This document shows positions 43,547 to 51,703 of a stretch of 51,703 nt of DNA, piece after piece. The stretch spans positions 1-51,703 of the forward strand of contig JAVWIF010000008.1 of NCBI GenBank assembly GCA_036639635.1. Direction: 5' to 3'. The notes under the pieces were generated by a model. That model saw only the letters and a program-made list of their open reading frames with translations. It was not told the origin of the DNA and searched no databases. This DNA comes from JAVWIF01 sp036639635 (GTDB lineage: Bacteria; Bacillota_I; Bacilli_A; Erysipelotrichales; Erysipelotrichaceae). Position 1 is the first letter of the stretch. Each line of letters opens with the position of its first letter. The position numbers were made by a program, and so were the translations under genes.

Positions 43547-43882
43547 ACCATCACCTAGTTTCCTTATTAATTATACATGAAAGAAACCTGTAATCCTACT
43601 ATTTTTGAAAATAAATGTCATGTTTGTTGAAAGAATTTGTTTTGTTTCAAATGCAAATACAAGCAAATCCTTTTCGTCTTAGTTTTATAAACATGATGCT
43701 CATCGTTGTATTCATATAAATTAGTTTATTTAGTAAATTATTTATCCTTCCTTTTATTATATTTATATGTTCTAATCTTCACTAGAATAAATATCTTAAG
43801 CAGCTAATAGAACTTCACGAAAACTATAAGTTACATGTTTCTTACATAAAATGAAATTATTTTCATAAACTAGATATTTTTC
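43547..43882. other. Intergenic region upstream of pheA
   Basis: A minus-strand TATAAT (43575-43570) is the likely pheA -10 box. GGTTTCTTT and AAGGAAACT can fold just before the pheA ribosome site. A 22-codon minus-strand frame at 43715-43647 has no ribosome site. I see no riboswitch, T-box or tRNA in this stretch. Confidence 0.4.
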
Positions 43883-43911
43883 TTGTGTTTTGTTAACTTT
43901 TATATTATGAT
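43883..43911 (+). promoter_or_regulatory. aroB: Promoter of the aro operon
   Basis: TTGTGT (43883-43888) and TATGAT (43906-43911) are 17 bases apart. Transcription would begin at about 43918, just before the leader-peptide ribosome site. Confidence 0.6.
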
Positions 43912-43933
43912 ATTGGTAAATGGAGTGATTAAT

Positions 43934-43966
43934 ATGCATAACAAAGGATTTTATTATTTTAAATAG
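43934..43966 (+). CDS. Phe/Tyr-rich leader peptide of the aro operon
   Basis: MHNKGFYYFK, then TAG. GGAG (43922-43925) lies 8 bases before the ATG. Four consecutive codons, Phe-Tyr-Tyr-Phe, precede a hairpin and an intrinsic terminator ahead of five genes that make chorismate and hydroxyphenylpyruvate. This is the layout of a ribosome-mediated attenuator that reads charged tRNA-Phe and tRNA-Tyr. Four aromatic codons of ten in a short, well-initiated ORF at this exact position are unlikely by chance. Confidence 0.75.
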   Translation: MHNKGFYYFK

Positions 43967-43968
43967 CC

Positions 43969-44019
43969 CGTTATAAAGCCATAGTTATGCTAGTGGTGGT
44001 TTTAGTTTACTTTATAACG
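43969..44019 (+). promoter_or_regulatory. Leader hairpin of the aro attenuator
   Basis: CGTTATAAAG (43969-43978) and CTTTATAACG (44010-44019) are perfectly complementary (10 bp) and start two bases after the leader stop codon. The loop segment GGTGGTTTT (43995-44003) can pair with the 5' arm of the terminator (44027-44035, one mismatch), a possible antiterminator. The codon stretch 43946-43957 can also pair in part with 44020-44036. Confidence 0.65.
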
Positions 44020-44026
44020 ATAATAC

Positions 44027-44060
44027 AAAAGCATCCAACGAAATCTGTGGTGCTTTTTTT
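44027..44060 (+). terminator. Attenuator terminator of the aro operon
   Basis: AAAAGCATC (44027-44035) pairs with GGTGCTTTT (44049-44057, one G-U), followed by more T. It ends about 20 bases before the aroB start and would stop transcription unless an alternative fold forms. Confidence 0.82.
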
Positions 44061-44080
44061 CTTTTAAGGGAGGAATACAC

Positions 44081-45085
44081 ATGAAATTACATGTTGATTT
44101 ACAAGAGAATGGTTACGATATTATATTAGAACATGGTGCAATTCACCATGTTGCTGAATTTATTAATCTAAAGCGAAAGGTATTTATTATTAGTGATAGT
44201 GGCGTACCGAAAGAATATGCGCACTATATCGCGAAACAGTGCCTTGATCCTTATATCCATATAGTGGAACAAGGAGAAGAGTCAAAAAGCTTTCATGTGT
44301 TTGAAGAAATATGTAGTGAATTATTAGCTAATAAATTTTCACGTAAAGACTGCGTTATCGCATTAGGTGGTGGAGTTGTTGGAGATTTATCTGGTTATGT
44401 AGCGGCTTCTTATATGCGCGGTATTGATTTTATTCAAGTGCCTACTACAACACTTTCACAAATTGATAGTAGCATTGGTGGAAAAGTAGCAATCAACTTA
44501 GACAATGTTAAAAATATTATAGGGGCTTTTTATCAACCAAAAATAGTAATTATAGATCCTGATACGTTATCAACACTTCCTAAACGGCATAGAATTAATG
44601 GCTTAATCGAAGCAATAAAAGCCGGTCTTATCTATGATAAGAGTTTATTTGAACTATTTGAAAATGGTGATATTGAAAAAGATTTAGATACCATTATCTA
44701 TAAAGCTTTATGTGTAAAAAAAGAAGTTGTTGAAAAAGATGAGAAGGAACAAAACTTACGTAAAATTCTTAACTTTGGACACACAATCGGACATGCGATA
44801 GAGAGTTATTATCATTTATCAAAATATCTACATGGCGAGTGCGTTGCGCTTGGAATGCTATACTTTATTGATAATGAAGAAAGTAAACAACGTGTACTTG
44901 CCTTATATCATAAACTAGGAATCCAAAGTGAAGTTAGCTATGATCCTCAAGAAGTATATGAACTGTTATGTAACGATAAAAAAGCAAGTGGTGATAAGGT
45001 AAGTGTTGTTAAAGTAAATGAAATAGGACAGGCACAATTAGTAGAAACAAAACTATTAGATATTAAAGAACTTTTGAAAGGATAA
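44081..45085 (+). CDS. aroB: 3-dehydroquinate synthase AroB
   Basis: A 334-residue NAD- and zinc-dependent enzyme. IALGGGVVGDLSGYVAASYMRG, VPTTTLSQIDSSIGGK and the metal-binding LNFGHTIGHAIE and HGECVALGM segments are present. It converts DAHP into 3-dehydroquinate. It is the first gene after the attenuator, with a GGGAGGA ribosome site 7 bases before the ATG. Confidence 0.96.
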   Translation: MKLHVDLQENGYDIILEHGAIHHVAEFINLKRKVFIISDSGVPKEYAHYIAKQCLDPYIHIVEQGEESKSFHVFEEICSELLANKFSRKDCVIALGGGVVGDLSGYVAASYMRGIDFIQVPTTTLSQIDSSIGGKVAINLDNVKNIIGAFYQPKIVIIDPDTLSTLPKRHRINGLIEAIKAGLIYDKSLFELFENGDIEKDLDTIIYKALCVKKEVVEKDEKEQNLRKILNFGHTIGHAIESYYHLSKYLHGECVALGMLYFIDNEESKQRVLALYHKLGIQSEVSYDPQEVYELLCNDKKASGDKVSVVKVNEIGQAQLVETKLLDIKELLKG

Positions 45086-45090
45086 AACTT

Positions 45091-46191
45091 ATGAAAAATA
45101 CATTTGGAAATCATGTACAAGTGACTTTATTTGGTGAAAGTCATGGAGAAGCAATTGGTGTGGTTATTGATGGATTAGCTGCTGGTATTGCTTTAGATAT
45201 TGAATTTATGAAACAACAGATGGAGAAACGTAAAGCGAAAGGTAAGATTTCAACACAACGTAAAGAACAAGATGAAGTTCATATTGTGAGTGGATATTTT
45301 AATGGATATACAACCGGTACTCCTTTAACCATTCTGATTGAAAACACAAATACAAGAAGCAAAGATTATGAAAAGACAAAGAATCAATTACGTCCTTCTC
45401 ATGCTGATTATTGTGCAAGCGAAAAATATCTTGGCTATCAGGATTATCGCGGTGGTGGACATTTTAGTGGAAGAATCAGTGCGCCACTTGTGGCAGCTGG
45501 TGCTATTGCTTTACAAGTATTGGCTCAAAAAGGAATCGTTATAGGTAGTCATATTCTACAATGTAAAGACGTATATGATCATTGCTTTGCAAAAGATGAA
45601 AAACAAATTGATGAAGAAATTGCTTTATTAAATACTAGGGAGTTTCCTACATTAAGTGAAACTAGTGCGAAGAAGATGATACAAGTCATTGAAGAAAGTG
45701 CTGCTCTTGGTGATAGTGTTGGAGGTATTCTAGAAAGTTGTATTCTTCATGTTCCAACAGGAGTTGGAGAACCTTTCTTTGATTCTATAGAAAGTCGGCT
45801 TAGTCATTTACTGTTTAGTGTTCCTGCCTTAAAAGGTGTAGAGTTTGGTCTAGGTTTTGGATTTGCCAACAAGTATGGTAGTGAAGCAAATGATAGCATT
45901 ATCTATGCCGATAATAGAGTGCAAACAACAACCAATAACAATGGAGGTATCAACGGAGGTATTAGCAATGGTATGCCAATTCTAATTAGAAGTGTCATAA
46001 AGCCAACGCCTTCTATCTATAAACCACAAGATAGCATTGATTTAGAAACACATGAAGCTCTTAAGTTACAAATTCAAGGACGACATGATCCTGCTATTAT
46101 TCATCGAGCAAGAGTCGTTGTTGATAGTGTATTAGCACTTGGTATATTAGATTTATTAATGGAAAAAGAAGCTACAATCTCAATGAGATAG
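45091..46191 (+). CDS. aroC: Chorismate synthase AroC
   Basis: A 366-residue FMN-dependent enzyme. GESHGEAIGVVIDG, the HADYCASEKY segment, YRGGGHFSGR and NNGGINGGISNGMPI signatures are present. It makes chorismate from EPSP. It starts 5 bases after aroB. Confidence 0.96.
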   Translation: MKNTFGNHVQVTLFGESHGEAIGVVIDGLAAGIALDIEFMKQQMEKRKAKGKISTQRKEQDEVHIVSGYFNGYTTGTPLTILIENTNTRSKDYEKTKNQLRPSHADYCASEKYLGYQDYRGGGHFSGRISAPLVAAGAIALQVLAQKGIVIGSHILQCKDVYDHCFAKDEKQIDEEIALLNTREFPTLSETSAKKMIQVIEESAALGDSVGGILESCILHVPTGVGEPFFDSIESRLSHLLFSVPALKGVEFGLGFGFANKYGSEANDSIIYADNRVQTTTNNNGGINGGISNGMPILIRSVIKPTPSIYKPQDSIDLETHEALKLQIQGRHDPAIIHRARVVVDSVLALGILDLLMEKEATISMR

Positions 46192-46212
46192 CTAGAAATA
46201 GGAGAAAATAAA

Positions 46213-47229
46213 ATGATTATTACAATGAAGAAAGATGCAACTAAACAAGATATTGAACAGGTAATGAAACAATTAAAAGAAAAAGGATTACAAATTCATG
46301 AAAGTATTGGTGAGAACTACAATGTGTTTGGTGTCGTTGGTGATACGAGTTTAATCGATCCAAAACGAATTGCAGCAAATCCACATGTTGATAACATAAT
46401 TCGTGTTTCTTCCCCCTTTAAAAAAGCAAGTCGCATGTTTCACCCAGAAGATACGATTGTCGATGTGGCTGGTATTAAAATAGGTGGTAAAGAAAAAATT
46501 GTTGTGATTGGAGGACCTTGTTCAGTTGAAGGAAAAGACATGATTGTTCAAGTCGCTAAAGAAGTTAAAAACGCTGGTGGAGAAATGTTACGTGGTGGTG
46601 CTTACAAGCCAAGAACAAGCCCCTATGCTTTTCAAGGTATGGGATTTGAAGGAATTCAGGCAATGGTAGAAGCTCGTAAAGTAACCCACTTACCGATTGT
46701 TTCTGAATTAATGAGTGCTGATAAATTAGATGAATTTGTAGAGAATGTGGACTTAATTCAAATTGGTGCACGTAATATGCAAAACTTTGATTTATTAAAA
46801 GCCGTTGGTAAAACAAATAAACCAATCCTTTTAAAACGTGGTTTAGCTAATACAATTGAAGAATGGATTATGTCTGCAGAATACATTATGTCAGAAGGAA
46901 ATGAAAATGTAATCTTATGCGAACGTGGTATTCGTACATTCGAGCCTTACACAAGAAACACCTTAGATTTAAGTGTCATCCCAATAATTAAAAAGAAAAC
47001 ACATCTTCCTATTATTATCGATCCAAGTCATGCTACTGGTGATTGGGAACTAGTTGAATCTGCTTCTTTAGCAGCGATTGCTGCTGGTGCTGATGGTTTG
47101 ATTATTGAAGTTCATGAAACCCCTGAATGTGCTTGGAGTGATGGTGCGCAATCTTTAAAACCGGCTTTATTTAAAGAAGTCATCCGTAAAGGAAAAGCGA
47201 TTGCGAAAGTAATTGGGAGAGATATGTAA
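46213..47229 (+). CDS. aroF: DAHP synthase, type I-beta (AroF-like)
   Basis: A 338-residue DAHP synthase. A ferredoxin-like N-terminal domain (about 1-75) precedes the barrel with GGPCSVEG, RGGAYKPRTSPYAFQG, IGARNMQNF, ILLKRG and IIDPSHATGDW. This is the Bacillus/Thermotoga-like class, in which the N-domain or a chorismate-mutase partner mediates feedback. It catalyses the first step from PEP and erythrose 4-phosphate. Its TAA overlaps the aroA ATG by one base. Confidence 0.95.
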   Translation: MIITMKKDATKQDIEQVMKQLKEKGLQIHESIGENYNVFGVVGDTSLIDPKRIAANPHVDNIIRVSSPFKKASRMFHPEDTIVDVAGIKIGGKEKIVVIGGPCSVEGKDMIVQVAKEVKNAGGEMLRGGAYKPRTSPYAFQGMGFEGIQAMVEARKVTHLPIVSELMSADKLDEFVENVDLIQIGARNMQNFDLLKAVGKTNKPILLKRGLANTIEEWIMSAEYIMSEGNENVILCERGIRTFEPYTRNTLDLSVIPIIKKKTHLPIIIDPSHATGDWELVESASLAAIAAGADGLIIEVHETPECAWSDGAQSLKPALFKEVIRKGKAIAKVIGRDM

Positions 47230-48494
47230 TGAAGGCAAGAATCACACCTTCTACATGTGGTGGTACAATTCATATTCCACCAAGTAAAAGCATGTCTCAT
47301 CGTGCCATTATCTGTGCTTCTTTAGCAAACGCTACTAGTACCATTTCCAATATTGCGTATTCTAAAGATATTCAGACAACCATTGATGGTATGCGTTTAT
47401 TAGGAGCAAAAATAGAAACAAAAGAAAATTCTGTAGTTATTGAAGGGATTAAGGATTTTAATCATTTAAGTCAAGAAGAAATCTTTTGTAGTGAATCTGG
47501 TTCTACCCTACGTTTCTTCATCCCCATCTTTTCTTTATGTAATAAAAAAGTTGTCTTTAAAGGAGCAGGTCGTCTGTTACAACGCCCACAAAAAGTATAT
47601 GAAGATATCTTTGCACAACAGCATCTTCCTTTCTTTCAAGATACAAAAAGTATCACCATCGAACAATCATTAAAGGCGCAAGACTATACCTTACAAGGAG
47701 ATGTTAGTTCTCAATTTATCAGTGGCTTATTGTTTACTTTACCATTTTTAAAAGAAGACTCACGTATTCATATTCTTCCTCCTTTTGAATCTAAATCTTA
47801 TGTGGACTTAACTTTACAGATGTTAGATACTTTTGGTATTCATGCTTCTTTCGAAGATGAAACGACACTTTTTATTCCTGGCAATCAAACATATATAGCA
47901 ACTGATTATGAAGTGGAAGGTGATTATTCTCAATTGGCTTTCTTTGCGGTACTTGGTGCTATTCAAAATGATATTGAGATTACAGGAGTTAGTTTGCATT
48001 CACAACAAGGAGACAAGGAGATTATTGAAATACTTCGCTCTTTTGGTACGCATATTGAAGAAATTGATAAAGGCTATCGTATCTATAAAAGCGAGCTAAC
48101 AGCACATCCTATTGATTTAGCTAACTGTCCTGATTTAGGGCCTATCTTATGTGTACTTGGGATGTATTCCCTAGGAAATACTCATATTTATCATGCCGGT
48201 CGCTTACGTATTAAAGAAAGTGATCGCATCTTAGCCATGGAAAGCGAACTAAAAAAATTCAACGCTAGCATCCATTCAAATACAGATGAAATTTGGATAG
48301 AAGGAAAAACAATGAGTGCTAGCAACGCTGAGTTGCTTGGACATAATGATCATCGTATTGTTATGGCACTTAGTATTGCGACTATTTGTAGTACGAAAAG
48401 TTGCACCATTGATGAAGCCGAAGCTATCAATAAAAGTTATCCAACGTTCTTTGATGATTTACAAAAAATTAATGGAAAGGTGGAACTGTTATGA
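47229..48494 (+). CDS. aroA: EPSP synthase AroA
   Basis: A 421-residue 5-enolpyruvylshikimate-3-phosphate synthase. The N-terminal PPSKSMSHRAI, the SGSTLRFFIPI loop, RLRIKESDRI and GHNDHRIVMAL are characteristic. The PEP-binding loop lacks the GNAGTAMRP form of class I enzymes, so it resembles class II synthases. It overlaps aroF and tyrA and is probably translated from coupled starts. Confidence 0.96.
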   Translation: MKARITPSTCGGTIHIPPSKSMSHRAIICASLANATSTISNIAYSKDIQTTIDGMRLLGAKIETKENSVVIEGIKDFNHLSQEEIFCSESGSTLRFFIPIFSLCNKKVVFKGAGRLLQRPQKVYEDIFAQQHLPFFQDTKSITIEQSLKAQDYTLQGDVSSQFISGLLFTLPFLKEDSRIHILPPFESKSYVDLTLQMLDTFGIHASFEDETTLFIPGNQTYIATDYEVEGDYSQLAFFAVLGAIQNDIEITGVSLHSQQGDKEIIEILRSFGTHIEEIDKGYRIYKSELTAHPIDLANCPDLGPILCVLGMYSLGNTHIYHAGRLRIKESDRILAMESELKKFNASIHSNTDEIWIEGKTMSASNAELLGHNDHRIVMALSIATICSTKSCTIDEAEAINKSYPTFFDDLQKINGKVELL

Positions 48495-49339
48495 TAACAA
48501 AAGATACTCGATTTTTAATTGTTGGTCTTGGTTTAATTGGTGGAAGCTATGCTATGGGACTTAAGAAAAATGGATACCATGTAGATGCTATTGAAATAAA
48601 CCAATTAAGTATTGATTATGCAGTCCAACATCATATCATTGATGAGGGTTCTACTTTTGATTTAGAACTCATTAAAAATGCCGATTTCATTATTTCTGGA
48701 TTATACCCAAACAGCATGGTTGATTGGTTTGCAACATATCAAAAGTATATGAAAAAGGGCGCCCTATTAAGTGATGTGAGTGGTGTTAAAACAAATATTG
48801 TAGAACAAGTACAAGCTAATTTACGCGATGATTTAGAATTTCTAGCTTCCCATCCAATGGCAGGTAAAGAAGTTAGTGGCGTAAAATACGCCGATGATTC
48901 TATATTTAATATTGCGAACTTTATTATAACGCCCACTGATAAAAATACAGAAGCAAGCATTCTCCAACTAAAAGAATTTGCTACTATCTTAGGTTTTTCT
49001 AATATTAGTGTATTGTCTGTTTCAAAGCATGATGAAATGATTGGCTTTGTTTCTCAATTAACGCATGCAATAGCTGTATCCTTAATGAATACCAATGATA
49101 ATACACATTTAGTTGAATATACTGGTGATAGCTTTCGTGACTTAACAAGAATTGCCAATATCAATGAAAATTTATGGAGTGAATTATTTTTCTTAAATAA
49201 AGAGAACCTTATTCGTGAAATAGATGATTTTACTAAAGAAATTACCAATTTAAAGCAAAAACTTATCGATAATGATGAAGATGGTTTAAAAGAACTCTTC
49301 ATTCAATCAACTGCACGTAGAAAGCTCTTTAATCGCTAA
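48491..49339 (+). CDS. tyrA: Prephenate dehydrogenase TyrA
   Basis: A 282-residue NAD-dependent enzyme. GLGLIGGSYAMGLKKNGYHV is the Rossmann start, SDVSGVKTNIV, SHPMAGKEVSG and FVSQLTHAIAVSL carry the catalytic residues. It makes 4-hydroxyphenylpyruvate from prephenate. It lacks the ACT domain some homologues carry, which leaves feedback to other levels such as the leader attenuator. Its ATGA start overlaps the aroA stop. Last gene of the operon. Confidence 0.95.
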   Translation: MITKDTRFLIVGLGLIGGSYAMGLKKNGYHVDAIEINQLSIDYAVQHHIIDEGSTFDLELIKNADFIISGLYPNSMVDWFATYQKYMKKGALLSDVSGVKTNIVEQVQANLRDDLEFLASHPMAGKEVSGVKYADDSIFNIANFIITPTDKNTEASILQLKEFATILGFSNISVLSVSKHDEMIGFVSQLTHAIAVSLMNTNDNTHLVEYTGDSFRDLTRIANINENLWSELFFLNKENLIREIDDFTKEITNLKQKLIDNDEDGLKELFIQSTARRKLFNR

Positions 49340-49364
49340 AGGAAGGACAAATTGTCCTTCCTTT
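49338..49364 (+). terminator. Terminator-like palindrome after tyrA
   Basis: AAAGGAAGGACAA and TTGTCCTTCCTTT are perfectly complementary around one base, so the real hairpin is about 11 bp with a 5-base loop. The T-run afterwards is interrupted (ACTTTATGTTT), so termination may be moderate. Confidence 0.65.
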
Positions 49365-49795
49365 ACTTTATGTTTATGACTATCTACCTAATATTCATTC
49401 ATTAAGAATTCTAATATTTTTTTATTATTCTATCAATAAACTCTGTAATTTCTTATGCTTTCCTTGTTTCTTCATAGAAATCTAGAGAACTCGACATTAC
49501 TTTTAAATTGCAATTATACACAAATAGAAATTGATGATCATCGATTTTTATTTCAAACCAGTTTGTTTTTCATTTTTTTCCACCCTCTAATATTTTCGAC
49601 AATATTTCCTTTTTTCTGCTTTAGTATACTACTTATAAATTTAGAATAATTCACAAATATTAGTTTATTTAAAAGTTATAAATTTATGAAATAAACAGAA
49701 AATAACAAGGAATTCTTTTCATGGTCTCAACACTATTAAAATTATAGTAAATAGACTATAATAAGAAAGTGTTTCAATAGAAGGAGGGAATCATC
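49365..49795. other. AT-rich intergenic region with a possible gene remnant
   Basis: No intact gene is seen. A minus-strand frame without start (about 49590-49453) reads DDHQFLFVYNCNLKVMSS followed by SLDFYEETRKA and may be an eroded gene of unknown family. A TATAAT at 49757-49762 is the likely -10 box of the ABC transporter gene. Confidence 0.3.
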
Positions 49796-51571
49796 ATGGA
49801 AATTATGAAGAAATTTATAAGTTATTACAAACCATATAAAAAAGTGTTTTTATTAGATATGTTTTGTGCCTTAATCATTAGTTGTATTGATTTAGCATTT
49901 CCACAGATCTTAAATTATTTAAATAACACTTTGTATATACAACCTAAAGAAATGATCTATCAAAGCTTATTATTCTTGGCTTGTGGTTTATTAGTTATGT
50001 ATTTAGTACGTGCCTTTGCTCGCTATTATGTATCTGCACAAGGACATGTTATGGGTGCACGCATGGAAAGTGATATGCGCCAAGATTTATTTGACCAATT
50101 CGAACGCTTATCTTTTTCATATTATGACAATAATAATACAGGAGAAATGATGAGTAAGTTAGTATCTGATTTATTTGATATATCAGAATTTGCTCACCAT
50201 GGACCAGAAAATGTATTTATTAGTTTATTAAAGATCATTGGATCGTTTATATTGTTATTGTATATTAACGTTCCACTAACACTATTATTAATACTAGTTA
50301 CGGTGCTTATGTTTATATTTAGTTTTGTTCAAAACAAAAAAATGCAAACAACATTTATGGATAATCGGAAAAAAATTGCTGGTGTAAACGCAAGTTTACA
50401 GGATAGCTTAGCTGGTATTAGAATTGTTAAATCTTTTGCGAATGAAGATATTGAACGTGATAAGTTCTATCATAGTAATCAAATGTTTTTAAAGTCTAAA
50501 GAGAATAATTATTATCGGATGGGATTATTTCATGCTGGAAACAACTTCTTTCAAGGTTTATTGTTTCTTACGATACTTGTAGCTGGAGGTTTCTTTATTG
50601 CGGATGGAAGCTTGGATGCTGTGTCATTAGCAACCTATGCATTGTATATTAATATCTTTGTTTCTCCAATTGAAGTATTGGTTGAGTTTACGGAAATGTT
50701 TCAAAAAGGTTTCTCTGGATTTAGACGTTTCTTAGAAGTTGTGGAAACTGAACCTGAAATAGTTGATCGTCCTAATGCACATGATATACATAGTGTTCAA
50801 GGTGTCATTGATTATGAAAATGTCTCCTTCTCTTATAATCAAGATGAGCCTGTTTTAAGTAATATTAATATCCATATTGAAGCAGGTAAATCAATTGCTT
50901 TAGTAGGTCCTAGTGGTGGTGGGAAAACTACAATATGTAGTCTGTTACCTCGTTTCTATGATATAAACGAAGGAGCTATTAAAGTAGATGGACAAGATAT
51001 TCGTGATATAAGTCTTGAAAGTTTACGTAATACAATTGGTATTGTTCAACAAGAAGTATATTTATTTACTGGTTCTATTAAAGAAAATATTGCGTATGGA
51101 AAACCTGGCGCAAGTGAAGAAGAAATTATTGAAGCTGCAAAGAAAGCAAATATTCATGACTTTATAATTGGTCTTCTCGATGGTTATGATACTTATGTGG
51201 GTGAGCGTGGTACTCGTTTATCTGGTGGACAAAAGCAACGCATAAGCATTGCTAGGGTTTTCTTAAAGGATCCAAAAATATTAATATTAGATGAAGCCAC
51301 AAGTGCTTTAGATAATGAAAGTGAACGCCATATTCAACAAAGTTTAGAAGAACTTTCTAAACATCGTACTTCAATCACGATTGCTCATCGCCTATCTACG
51401 ATTCGTAATGCTGATGAAATTATTGTTATAACTGAAAATGGATTAGAAGAGCGTGGAAATCATGAACAACTTCTGAAGCGTGGTGGTGTCTATGCCAAAT
51501 ATTATCACCTACAATTTGAAGGATTAGATTATGATGAACAAACAAAAGATACCATACATTCTTTAGTATAA
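49796..51571 (+). CDS. ABC exporter, fused membrane and ATPase domains
   Basis: A 591-residue half-transporter of the MsbA/Sav1866 type. Six membrane helices in the first 310 residues are followed by an ATPase with Walker A G371-PSGGGKTT379, signature L475-SGGQ479, Walker B ILILDEATSALD near 500 and a switch histidine in TIAHRLST. It works as a homodimer, or as a heterodimer if the next gene encodes a partner, exporting lipids, drugs or peptides. GGAGG lies 8 bases before the ATG. An alternative start is the third codon. Confidence 0.92.
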   Translation: MEIMKKFISYYKPYKKVFLLDMFCALIISCIDLAFPQILNYLNNTLYIQPKEMIYQSLLFLACGLLVMYLVRAFARYYVSAQGHVMGARMESDMRQDLFDQFERLSFSYYDNNNTGEMMSKLVSDLFDISEFAHHGPENVFISLLKIIGSFILLLYINVPLTLLLILVTVLMFIFSFVQNKKMQTTFMDNRKKIAGVNASLQDSLAGIRIVKSFANEDIERDKFYHSNQMFLKSKENNYYRMGLFHAGNNFFQGLLFLTILVAGGFFIADGSLDAVSLATYALYINIFVSPIEVLVEFTEMFQKGFSGFRRFLEVVETEPEIVDRPNAHDIHSVQGVIDYENVSFSYNQDEPVLSNINIHIEAGKSIALVGPSGGGKTTICSLLPRFYDINEGAIKVDGQDIRDISLESLRNTIGIVQQEVYLFTGSIKENIAYGKPGASEEEIIEAAKKANIHDFIIGLLDGYDTYVGERGTRLSGGQKQRISIARVFLKDPKILILDEATSALDNESERHIQQSLEELSKHRTSITIAHRLSTIRNADEIIVITENGLEERGNHEQLLKRGGVYAKYYHLQFEGLDYDEQTKDTIHSLV

Positions 51572-51695
51572 GAAAGAAGCGTATTTTACTAAAAAACAGG
51601 TTATAGTCAAGAGAACGAAATAAAAACAAGCTATAGTTTTACACAAGAAAGCTAGAATATTTCATTAACGAAAGGTCTAAGGGAGGTTATGGAAA

Positions 51696-51703
51696 ATGAA
51701 AGA
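51696..51703 (+). CDS. Start of a further gene, cut by the window end
   Basis: GGGAGG (51681-51686) lies 9 bases before an ATG at 51696, followed by AAAGA at the edge. Nothing can be said about the product. Its position just after the ABC exporter suggests a co-transcribed partner. Confidence 0.4.

Noticed and set aside
43647..43715. 22-codon minus-strand frame (MNTTMSIMFIKL...) as a pheA leader peptide
   Set aside because: No ribosome site, only two Phe codons that are not adjacent, no clear terminator after it, and it lies upstream of the likely pheA -10 box, so it would not be in the transcript.
43547..44080. T-box riboswitch before aroB or pheA
   Set aside because: No T-box consensus (TGGNACCGCG-type) or specifier stem is visible on either strand; the peptide attenuator explains the aro leader better.
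1..51703. CRISPR arrays, tRNA or rRNA genes, IS elements, prophage
   Set aside because: I saw no regularly spaced repeats, no tRNA-like cloverleaf sequence, and no transposase, integrase or phage structural protein.

Overview
The window is about 52 kb of AT-rich, gene-dense DNA from an anaerobic low-GC Bacillota. An Erysipelotrichia-like gut commensal is my best guess, not proven. The basis is strong AGGAGG-type ribosome sites, a CcpA-type cre site, PTS transport, an oxygen-sensitive sulfatase maturase, a guanine riboswitch, and TGA used as a normal stop (so not a Mollicutes code). I see no rRNA, tRNA, IS element, prophage or CRISPR array.

Region 1 (1-10.2 kb, mostly minus strand) is a sulfated-substrate uptake island. 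An ascorbate-family PTS (IIA, IIC, IIB) is translationally coupled to a Cys-type sulfatase without a signal peptide. A SorC-type regulator follows, then a TauE/SafE-like anion exporter and the anaerobic sulfatase maturase. The PTS promoter has a perfect cre site and shares a CAAA-N6-TTTG palindrome with the regulator's own promoter. Together they suggest import of a sulfated sugar or sugar acid, cytoplasmic desulfation and removal of the released sulfur anion.

Region 2 (10.2-17.3 kb, plus strand) is an ascorbate (ula) operon: lactonase, a second UlaCAB PTS, an unknown propeller-like protein, UlaF, UlaE and a HAD phosphatase. UlaD, the decarboxylase the pathway needs, is absent. A DeoR-type regulator and a membrane TPR protein are divergent from it.

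Region 3 (17.3-30.1 kb) is mixed: an MBOAT/SGNH O-acetylation pair, a COG2509 flavoprotein, an SDR reductase, a CPBP protease, a DUF885 lipoprotein, a CBS-type pyrophosphatase, a broken Fic gene and a DUF4143 ATPase.

Region 4 (30.2-39.7 kb, minus strand) is the purine operon purE-L-F-M-N-H. Its leader holds a guanine-type riboswitch with a terminator, then a 16-codon leader ORF, then a second terminator directly after that ORF's stop.

Region 5 (39.7-49.4 kb) holds aromatic amino acid synthesis on two divergent operons. The minus-strand one is pheA, an aminotransferase, an acetyltransferase and a DUF1848 protein. The plus-strand one is aroB-aroC-aroF-aroA-tyrA, preceded by a promoter, a 10-codon leader peptide with consecutive Phe-Tyr-Tyr-Phe codons, a hairpin and a terminator. 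This is a candidate ribosome-mediated attenuator for Phe/Tyr. The window ends with an ABC exporter and the first codons of another gene.
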